Source: Phycisphaerae bacterium (GTDB lineage Bacteria > Planctomycetota > Phycisphaerae > WQYP01). From it: a stretch of 5,398 bases of DNA. The stretch's first letter is position 1. Each line of letters begins with the position of its first letter. The translations under genes and the position numbers were made by a program. Of the stretch, positions 1-5,398 are shown in pieces. The DNA lies in NCBI GenBank assembly GCA_013044065.1, contig JABEVA010000169.1:1-5398 (forward strand). Reading direction: 5' to 3'. The notes under the pieces are model-generated. The model was not told the DNA's origin, ran no database searches, and worked only from the letters and a program-made list of their open reading frames with translations.

Positions 1-1350
1 CCATTGCACGCTGGTTCCGCCGTGGCGATAGACCAGGTCGGGGGCATCAAAAGCCCAAGAAAAGAAATCAAGTTTAATGCCGGCAAAGCCCCAGTCGTGG
101 ATGACGGTGCGAATGGTACGCTGGATAAAATCGCGGACGGCGGGGACGGAATAATCCAAGTGCAAGTCACCGACGTGTTCAATGGGCTGGCCGTGGCGAT
201 TTACCGCGATCCAGTCCGGGTGATCGGCGGCGATAGGGCCGCCGATATCCATGCGTGGAGTCCACCAGATGGCAGGGGTAAGGCCATGGCGGCTGGATTC
301 ACGTACAATTCGGCGTGGTCCGCCGGGAAAGCGTGCCTTATCCCACGTGTGGGTGGTATCGGGGTAATAGGCATCCAGATATCCCCAGGATGCGTGGGGC
401 GCGTGGGGCGGCTGATAGCCATGGTCAAGTTGAAAGATGCCGCCACTTTGCAGTTGGCCCGCGAGTTTTATCCGTTGCAGAGAGGCTTCTTCGGTGATGT
501 TGGTGTAGATACCATAGTTCCAGGTGCAGTAGACCGGCTCTGTGGCCAAGCGGCTGGTAGTACCGGCGAAGCGTCGGCCATAGATAGCGGCCAACTCGGC
601 CATGTAAAGTTCGTACAACTGGTCGGGCGGCGCGTTGGCAATCAGATACAGGCCCGATTCCAGAGCCATGTTTTGGCCGGCCGCCAGCGTTTCCCTCGAT
701 TGACCATTCCACACATATTCGCTGCAATAATCCAACATGCGCTCTGATTGGCTGGGTAAGGATAAGTGCCAGGATGCGGTGGCGTTATCTTGAGAAGCCG
801 CACCGTCGAGCAGCCAGCGATCCTGGTCGAGACGGCCCAAGACCATGACCGGGATAGGGCCGATGCCCTGGCGACCAAACCATCGGCCGACTTCCGGCAA
901 AGGGCGGATGAAGGGATAGGTTTGTCGGGAAACCGGCAACTCTTCATAGCGCAGATTTTCGGCGTGGGCAAATACGGGCAACCCGGTGTGGTGAAGCTGG
1001 GGTCCCTTGAAGCTGTGGGCTGTAGCCAGGCCGTATGAAGTAAACTCAAATCTGCGGCGGGAACGGTTGACCAGTCGTGAGCGTAGCAATATACCACTGC
1101 CGGCAGGCGAAGGTCCGGCCTCAAAATGAACCTGTAATCCGGCGGCCAATTCGACTTGCCAGGTGGTTTTACCATGCTGGCGATGGGGGGATTTGAGCCG
1201 CTGTGGTCGAAATTCCTTGTTGCCGCACCGGAGAAAAAATTGCAAGCCATACCAGCCGTCACCGGTGGGGGTGTTGCACAGGTCAAAGGTGCCGGCGTGG
1301 GGATTTACTTGCACGCGCAGGGCGGTAGTAGGATCAAGTTTAGAGGACAT
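1..1350 (-). CDS. GH36-type alpha-galactosidase-like enzyme, N-terminal 450 residues (runs off left edge)
   Basis: The frame is open from ATG 1350 to base 1 with no stop. The only upstream in-frame stop is at 1383-1381, and no other start codon lies between. Residues 1 to about 260 look like the N-terminal beta-rich domain of GH36 enzymes. The barrel starts near 273 with VYCTWNYG and NITEEA (284-289). It continues with GGIFQLDHGYQ (303-313), AIWWTPRMDI (360-369), HPDWIAVNRHG (377-387), LDYSVPAVRDF (398-408) and GIKLDFF (424-430). By analogy with the K-I-D-F strand of Thermotoga GalA, D428 is the likely nucleophile. The acid/base Asp lies beyond the window. The family hydrolyses terminal alpha-galactosides with retention, though some members are transglycosylases or act on other sugars. 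Oddity: position 310 is His where the family usually has a second acidic residue. The N-terminus is hydrophilic, so the protein is probably cytoplasmic. The family call is strong; the substrate is uncertain. Confidence 0.88.
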   Translation of the reverse strand, partial: MSSKLDPTTALRVQVNPHAGTFDLCNTPTGDGWYGLQFFLRCGNKEFRPQRLKSPHRQHGKTTWQVELAAGLQVHFEAGPSPAGSGILLRSRLVNRSRRRFEFTSYGLATAHSFKGPQLHHTGLPVFAHAENLRYEELPVSRQTYPFIRPLPEVGRWFGRQGIGPIPVMVLGRLDQDRWLLDGAASQDNATASWHLSLPSQSERMLDYCSEYVWNGQSRETLAAGQNMALESGLYLIANAPPDQLYELYMAELAAIYGRRFAGTTSRLATEPVYCTWNYGIYTNITEEASLQRIKLAGQLQSGGIFQLDHGYQPPHAPHASWGYLDAYYPDTTHTWDKARFPGGPRRIVRESSRHGLTPAIWWTPRMDIGGPIAADHPDWIAVNRHGQPIEHVGDLHLDYSVPAVRDFIQRTIRTVIHDWGFAGIKLDFFSWAFDAPDLVYRHGGTSVQW

Positions 1351-1360
1351 GTCAGGATAT

Positions 1361-1365
1361 TCTCC
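1361..1365 (-). promoter_or_regulatory. Probable ribosome binding site (GGAGA) of the GH36-like gene
   Basis: On the minus strand GGAGA lies 10 nt before ATG 1350, a slightly long but workable spacing. It supports ATG 1350, which is also the only start codon available after the in-frame stop at 1383-1381. Confidence 0.55.
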
Positions 1366-1387
1366 GGAAAGTTCACAAGATTACAAG

Positions 1388-1422
1388 GCGGGCCGGTGAC
1401 GGGTTAGTTGCCGTCGGCCCGC
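1388..1422 (-). other. Stem-loop spanning the end of the large gene, stop codon in the loop
   Basis: The minus-strand RNA can fold into an 8-bp perfect GC-rich stem (GCGGGCCG, 1422-1415, with CGGCCCGC, 1395-1388). A 3-nt bulge (CAC) follows, then a 4-bp stem (ACGG with CCGT) and an 8-nt loop, CAACTAAC, that contains the TAA stop at 1406-1404. The sequence after it, CTTGTAATCTTGTG, has no U-run, so this is not a standard intrinsic terminator. It could slow 3' exonucleases, lower expression of the downstream GH36-like gene, or be a weak attenuator. Pairing was checked base by base; function is inference. Confidence 0.5.
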
Positions 1423-4400
1423 GGCCCCAGCAGCATCAGGCGGAAATCATGGCGGGGTATGGTAATGCCCCCCCAGCGCCCGGCGATCATGGGAATGGGG
1501 TTGGCACTCCAATGTTCCAGGTCGTGCAGGGTGGTGTATTGACGGGCCAGGCCCAGGAGCTTTTTGGTGTTGGCCCGCACACTGACGGTGGCCGCGCGGC
1601 TGCCATTGTTAAAGAGCACGAGCATAATGCCGGGTGTTTGCCCGCGCAGCTTGCGGAGGTAGAGTGTGGTGACAACGTGGCCGCCGTGGACATTCACGAA
1701 TCGGGAGGTGCGCCAGTAAGGAACCCACTTCACGCGGTGGTTGAAATAATCAAAGCGGTTGAGGGCCTGAACCAGCTTTTGCTGACAAAAGCCGTTGATG
1801 CCGCCGTTCCATCCGTCGCCGACATCGAAGAGCAGGGCCACCCCGAGGCAGGAGCGCGTTTGCCACGGATTGGCATTGTCATTGCTGGACTGATCCTGGG
1901 TGTTGTTGTCCATGGAAATGGGGAGGCCTTGATAGGTTTGCAAAATGGTGCGAATACCGTTAAGGCCACCGCGGATATTTTGCACCAGGTCCACCTTGTC
2001 GCTGTTGAGATACCACGGCCCTTCGATGGCCCAGAGCCAGTTGACAAAACCGCCGACAGGGCCGATTTCTCCATGGGCATACATGCTTTGGAAGGGAGTG
2101 ATGTGGTTGAGTTGTGAAACCACCGCCATACGCTTGAGCATCTGGCGCATGAGGGTGATGTTATAAATCCCCTCGATTTTGCCGTTGCGGATGTAGGCGG
2201 TGCCCTTAATAAGGCTGCCGGAAGTCCAGAAAGTGCCGTTGTCCCACCAATAGCCGTTCATGCCGGCTTTTTTCTGTTCCTGATCAAAGTCGTAGACGCG
2301 GCAGTCGATGGCGGATTGAATAAGGTCCATTCCGCCACGGGTTTGCTCGCGCGCGGTGCTCCAGACACCGAAAGGACTTTTGAAGTTGATGTAGCTGCGC
2401 TGCGGATTGACGGGAGGATGGGTCATGCCGGTCCATTCACCGCTGTAAGTTGGGTATTCGGGCATGGAGTAACCCCAGGTGTTGGCGGATACGTACCACA
2501 TGCTCACGGGTGGATACTTCGGTCCCGGCACGCTTTCGGCGGCCAAGCGGACCCTTTGGCGGTCCGCGGAGAGTAAATGGCGCAGCGTATCGAACTGCTT
2601 CTGATTATAAAAGCTGATGGTCGGACCAGTGCCATAAGCCCACATGCAACTGCCTTGCCAGCCGGCCCTGTAGCCGAAGGCGGCGTTGGGCAGACCCCAC
2701 ATGCGATAACGCCAATCGGCGGGCTTTGGCTTCATGGGCATGGCGGTGAGCATGAAGTGAATGGTATGGGTGGTCTTGATAACTGATGGCGTATCCACAA
2801 ACCGCACGCGCATCCAAATTTGATTGGCGGCGTGCTTTTCCAGTAGAAAGGAGGGCTGGTGATTGGAGACCATCCACCCTTGGTCGGAATCCGCGGCCCA
2901 GGATAAGGCCCGCCGGCCATCGGACACCACGCAATAGGGCAAAAAGGTGTCGTGAATAAACGCGGCGGCGGGCAGGTCGGAAGATTTCCAGAATATGCCG
3001 TCGGGTGTGCCCGCACTGACGGTGCCATAGGGCATATCGCGTCCACTGCTGCGCATGGCTTCCCAGTTCATGAGTTTGTGGAGGGGAATGACCATGGAAA
3101 GACCGTCTAATTGTGCGGGGCCGTGGGGTGTAAGGGTGAGGGTGTAAAAAGTGGTGCCGTCGTATTCGGTTTTGGCTTTGATGGTGACGCGCAGGTGCGG
3201 ACCGATTTGCCCCTGGCCGGTTACCGTGGCGCTGTAGCCGGAAACATGGGTCCAAGTGGGCCGGCCAGTGCCGACCAGCGGGATCTTTTTACCATGGATG
3301 GTTCCGGTAAGGGCGATGGGGGCGGCGAGCATGTTGCGGCCCAAGCTGACAATGGAACTGGGCAGTCCGGTGGGGGCGAAATGATAGGCGCGGTCCCATA
3401 CGTGGAGAGTGGATCCCAGCACCTTTACCGGCGTGAATGGAGCGACTACGATGTGCTCTTCACCGAGTTTGTTATGCTCCCATGGAAAATGTTTCACGGC
3501 GAAAGGATCGGTGTGGGAGGCGAGTACCTGGCCATGGCTACCGATAATTTGAGTGATAACCTGATATTTACCAAGCGGCAACTTGCCGGTGGAAACTTGA
3601 ATTCTTCCCAGTCCGTCCGGTTGGATAACGCCATCGGCACTGACCACCGGCTTTTTGTGGCCGAGGGGCACAATGGAGGTACGAAGAATTTTGGCAGCGC
3701 GGAGGATGGGGCTAATTTCCAGGATATTGACATCGCAACGGGCGGTGAGAGTGTGGTAAGACTGATAATAACAGGAAGAAAGATTCGGCTGGCCAAGGCT
3801 GTGGCGATTGGCGGCGATAGCGGTGTATAAGTTTTTAAGTTCAGAGGCGGTGATGGTGTCAAAGGGCATGGTATTGCGATAAATGATTTTGTGGCCCTGC
3901 CAGGCGAGAATGTTCAGGGTTTGGCCCTGACCACCTACGGGCAGGCCGTTTTTGACAAAGTGCAGTGCCGTTACCGTTCCGTTAGCCGGCACTGAGCGGG
4001 TGCGGGTGAATAATGTTTTTCCGGCGGCACCGATGACGCGCACCTGCATCTGCACGGGAGTTTGGCCCCGGGGGACTTCAATGGCGGCTTTTACATCCAT
4101 CTGACCGTGCTGGACGTGGCCGAGACTGAGCAGTTGAAAAACAGGGCTGTGAGAATCAAAGACGATGGAAGCCATGTGGTCCCAATCGGTAAAGAGTACC
4201 GGTTGCCAGGCATAATAAGGTGATTCACCATTGGCATTGGCTAATTGGATAAACCATTGGGTGTTGTTGGCGGGGGCGACAAGATGGTTCATGCTTTTGA
4301 AGGGAACAGCCATTTCCATGGACCAGCCATTTTTGGTGGTATGGCACTTTACGGTAGCACCGGATTGCCATTCATAGCCCATCCAACCCACGGACCACTC

Positions 4401-4964
4401 GATGCGTTGATCCACCACGGCGGCATAAGGATTGGTCATAATTTTGTAGAAATACTTGGTGACGGCTTCGGACCGTTTGGGTAGATCACAAATTTGGATT
4501 TCAACGTGGTCGTCGCCGAGGATATCATCGGCGTGTGGATTGAGTCCACCCTCATCGCCATGTTTGACCTGGGCGACGATGGTACCCTTGGGATAAGCGG
4601 GAAAGTAGGTAGCCAGATACAGATGGGTTTTATCATAGGCCAGCCACCAGGTGGGTTGGAGCTTGGAAGGGGGCAGCGTTCGCATACCAAAGTCCTGAAA
4701 GCCGGTCAGGCGTGCGGCATGAATCCATTGGCCGGTTACATGATCGGGGCTGATACGGCCATTGATAACCGGAGGTGTGGCCAACTCAGCAATGCGCAGC
4801 AGGGGAAGTTTGGCCGCGGGTTTGGCGGGGGCTGCAGGGGCAGTGGACGGGTTGGCAGCCAAGGCCAGGGCGATGAGTAGCGCTGCCCAGAGCAGGACTG
4901 CGGGGCGCAGACTGTACGGTCGGACCGGGCAGGGTGTTGGGGTGGTGTTGGAAGAGTTTTTCAT
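1404..4964 (-). CDS. Exported multidomain glycoside-hydrolase-like protein (CBM9-like, DUF6067-like and divergent barrel), 1186 aa
   Basis: The protein begins with a signal peptide: a polar N-terminus with two Arg (15, 20), then a hydrophobic run at about 22-37 (AVLLWAALLIALALAA) and an Ala/Pro-rich linker, so cleavage is likely near 37-47. Residues about 64-270 resemble CBM9-like domains: PPVINGRI, then WWLAYDKTHLYLATYF, then the DDHVEIQI strand with D151, D152 and E155. A beta-rich linker follows. From about 520 to 750 the pattern matches DUF6067/GH123 N-terminal-like proteins: HVWDRAYHFAPTGLP, VIPLHKL, GIFWKS, RALSWAADSDQGW, and closing with FMLTAMPMKPKPADWR. Residues about 755-1080 form an aromatic-rich, probably TIM-barrel region with GYWWDNGTFW (D908), AHGEIG (E966) and AIEGPW (E981) as candidate catalytic carboxylates. 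About 1085-1186 looks like a C-terminal beta-domain. Polysaccharide hydrolysis outside the cytoplasm is inferred; substrate and catalytic residues are unknown. The gene is intact. ATG 4964 is preferred over TTG 4970 because AAGGA lies 6 nt before the ATG but directly abuts the TTG. Confidence 0.85.
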   Translation of the reverse strand: MKNSSNTTPTPCPVRPYSLRPAVLLWAALLIALALAANPSTAPAAPAKPAAKLPLLRIAELATPPVINGRISPDHVTGQWIHAARLTGFQDFGMRTLPPSKLQPTWWLAYDKTHLYLATYFPAYPKGTIVAQVKHGDEGGLNPHADDILGDDHVEIQICDLPKRSEAVTKYFYKIMTNPYAAVVDQRIEWSVGWMGYEWQSGATVKCHTTKNGWSMEMAVPFKSMNHLVAPANNTQWFIQLANANGESPYYAWQPVLFTDWDHMASIVFDSHSPVFQLLSLGHVQHGQMDVKAAIEVPRGQTPVQMQVRVIGAAGKTLFTRTRSVPANGTVTALHFVKNGLPVGGQGQTLNILAWQGHKIIYRNTMPFDTITASELKNLYTAIAANRHSLGQPNLSSCYYQSYHTLTARCDVNILEISPILRAAKILRTSIVPLGHKKPVVSADGVIQPDGLGRIQVSTGKLPLGKYQVITQIIGSHGQVLASHTDPFAVKHFPWEHNKLGEEHIVVAPFTPVKVLGSTLHVWDRAYHFAPTGLPSSIVSLGRNMLAAPIALTGTIHGKKIPLVGTGRPTWTHVSGYSATVTGQGQIGPHLRVTIKAKTEYDGTTFYTLTLTPHGPAQLDGLSMVIPLHKLMNWEAMRSSGRDMPYGTVSAGTPDGIFWKSSDLPAAAFIHDTFLPYCVVSDGRRALSWAADSDQGWMVSNHQPSFLLEKHAANQIWMRVRFVDTPSVIKTTHTIHFMLTAMPMKPKPADWRYRMWGLPNAAFGYRAGWQGSCMWAYGTGPTISFYNQKQFDTLRHLLSADRQRVRLAAESVPGPKYPPVSMWYVSANTWGYSMPEYPTYSGEWTGMTHPPVNPQRSYINFKSPFGVWSTAREQTRGGMDLIQSAIDCRVYDFDQEQKKAGMNGYWWDNGTFWTSGSLIKGTAYIRNGKIEGIYNITLMRQMLKRMAVVSQLNHITPFQSMYAHGEIGPVGGFVNWLWAIEGPWYLNSDKVDLVQNIRGGLNGIRTILQTYQGLPISMDNNTQDQSSNDNANPWQTRSCLGVALLFDVGDGWNGGINGFCQQKLVQALNRFDYFNHRVKWVPYWRTSRFVNVHGGHVVTTLYLRKLRGQTPGIMLVLFNNGSRAATVSVRANTKKLLGLARQYTTLHDLEHWSANPIPMIAGRWGGITIPRHDFRLMLLGPRADGN

Positions 4965-4970
4965 GAGCAA

Positions 4971-4975
4971 TCCTT
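4971..4975 (-). promoter_or_regulatory. Ribosome binding site (AAGGA) that decides the start of the large gene
   Basis: The minus strand reads AACAAGGATTGCTCATGAAAAAC. AAGGA is 6 nt from ATG 4964, which is good spacing, but 0 nt from the in-frame TTG at 4970-4968. This fixes the start at ATG 4964 and gives 1186 residues rather than 1188. Confidence 0.75.
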
Positions 4976-5017
4976 GTTAATAAAAACACGGGATCAATGA
5001 CGATCGTTGGGCTAAGA

Positions 5018-5398
5018 TTATTGCAGGGTCTTTTTATTTTCCTCAATTGCAGCCAATATGTTGGACATTAACGTGCCGATTTTGAAAACACCGCGGCGGG
5101 GGCCGTAGTAATCGGGATCATCCTGGTAGGCCACTGCCCAGCGTCCACTATGGGCGGGAAGATCAATTTCCGACCATTCGGACTGGCCACCGATGGCATC
5201 ATAAATAAAATTATAACCCGGCTTGCCGACTTTGGTGGCAATTTGGTCATAGATCTGTGGGCTTAGCACGCGGTGCTGGTCGGTGCCGTTGTAAAAACCG
5301 ACCAGCATGAAACCCAGCCGGCGGTTGACGAACACGGAGCAGCGGACTTGGGGGTTGCCGAGGTGGATGTCGGCCATGGCCTGGGCATCGAAATAAAC
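5018..5398 (-). CDS. Unrecognised protein, C-terminal 126 residues (5' end beyond right edge)
   Basis: The frame is open at the right edge (it begins VYFDAQAMADIHLG) and ends with TAA at 5020-5018. The Met at 5377 is probably internal, because the six codons before it read on without a break in similar composition. I do not recognise the family. The visible part looks like alternating beta-strands (VRCSVFVNRRLGFMLVGFYNG, split here as VRCSVFVNRR and LGFMLVGFYNG), then aromatic and acidic segments (GYNFIYDAIGG, WAVAYQDDPDYYGPRRG). It closes with a short amphipathic helix rich in Glu and Lys (LMSNILAAIEENKKTLQ). There is no transmembrane segment in this portion. It is in a different frame from the next gene, 53 nt away, so it is not a broken-off piece of that gene. 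It is probably the first visible member of the same operon. Its role is unknown, and a link to glycan use comes from context only. Confidence 0.75.
   Translation of the reverse strand, partial: VYFDAQAMADIHLGNPQVRCSVFVNRRLGFMLVGFYNGTDQHRVLSPQIYDQIATKVGKPGYNFIYDAIGGQSEWSEIDLPAHSGRWAVAYQDDPDYYGPRRGVFKIGTLMSNILAAIEENKKTLQ

Noticed and set aside
4..747. Plus-strand ORF of 247 codons
   Set aside because: It is antisense to the GH36-like frame, which has ordered family motifs. The ORF has no recognisable domain, and its openness is explained by codon bias on the opposite strand.
642..1286. Minus-strand ORF of 214 codons in another phase
   Set aside because: It overlaps the GH36-like frame in a different phase, is low-complexity in style and rich in Pro, Ser and Cys, and has no recognisable motif.
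1449..2117. Plus-strand ORF of 222 codons
   Set aside because: It lies wholly antisense inside the large exported-protein gene and has no ribosome site or family signature.
3111..3830. Plus-strand ORF of 239 codons, Gly- and Asp-rich
   Set aside because: Considered as an antisense gene, but it mirrors the coding strand of the large gene. The Gly/Asp richness is a by-product of antisense reading of Pro, Ala and Ile/Val codons.
4979..5005. Possible terminator between the right-edge gene and the large gene (T-rich TTTTTATT on the minus strand)
   Set aside because: The only pairing before the T-run is a 4-bp GATC/GATC stem with a 6-nt loop, too weak for an intrinsic terminator.
5000..5007. Perfect 8-bp palindrome ACGATCGT in the gap between genes
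   Set aside because: It is short, single-copy and lies between the genes without promoter elements, so it can easily arise by chance. There is no support for an operator.
1..5398. Search for CRISPR arrays, tandem repeats, insertion-sequence ends, tRNA or rRNA genes
   Set aside because: Reading both strands by eye showed no repeated unit, inverted terminal repeats, transposase motif or RNA gene signature.

Overview
The window reads as a stretch of a carbohydrate-degradation operon, with all coding on the minus strand. Transcription runs from the right edge to the left. In transcription order it holds: (i) the last 126 codons of an unrecognised protein entering from the right edge (5398-5018); (ii) a complete gene for an exported protein of 1186 residues (4964-1404), with a CBM9-like domain, a DUF6067/GH123-N-like beta-sandwich region and a divergent glycosidase-like domain; (iii) the first 450 codons of a GH36-type alpha-galactosidase-like enzyme (1350-1), which leaves through the left edge just past its catalytic nucleophile. 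The two gaps between genes are 53 nt each (using the ATG start chosen here for the large gene). Neither holds a convincing promoter or terminator, so co-transcription is likely.

The GH36 frame is easy to overlook because it has no stop inside the window, and several closed antisense and out-of-phase ORFs lie over it. It is open from 1350 to 1 without a break and carries GH36 landmarks in the right order: CTW...ITEE, FQLDHGYQ, WWTPRMD, HPDW and the nucleophile strand IKLDF.

Organism: moderately GC-rich DNA, a very long exported protein with an Ala/Pro-rich N-terminus, and the CBM9-like plus DUF6067-like combination suggest a member of the Planctomycetota-Verrucomicrobiota group, perhaps Phycisphaerae. 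This is an inference from protein style; there is no rRNA or other marker here.

How the genes may work together (inference): the large exported protein would bind and cut a glycan outside the cytoplasm. The GH36-like enzyme has no signal peptide and would trim alpha-linked galactose or a related sugar from imported fragments in the cytoplasm. I see no transporter, regulator, mobile element, RNA gene or CRISPR array. The most interesting points are the uncharacterised catalytic domain of the large protein, a histidine in place of a usually acidic sugar-binding residue in the GH36 enzyme, and a stable stem-loop whose loop contains the stop codon of the large gene.
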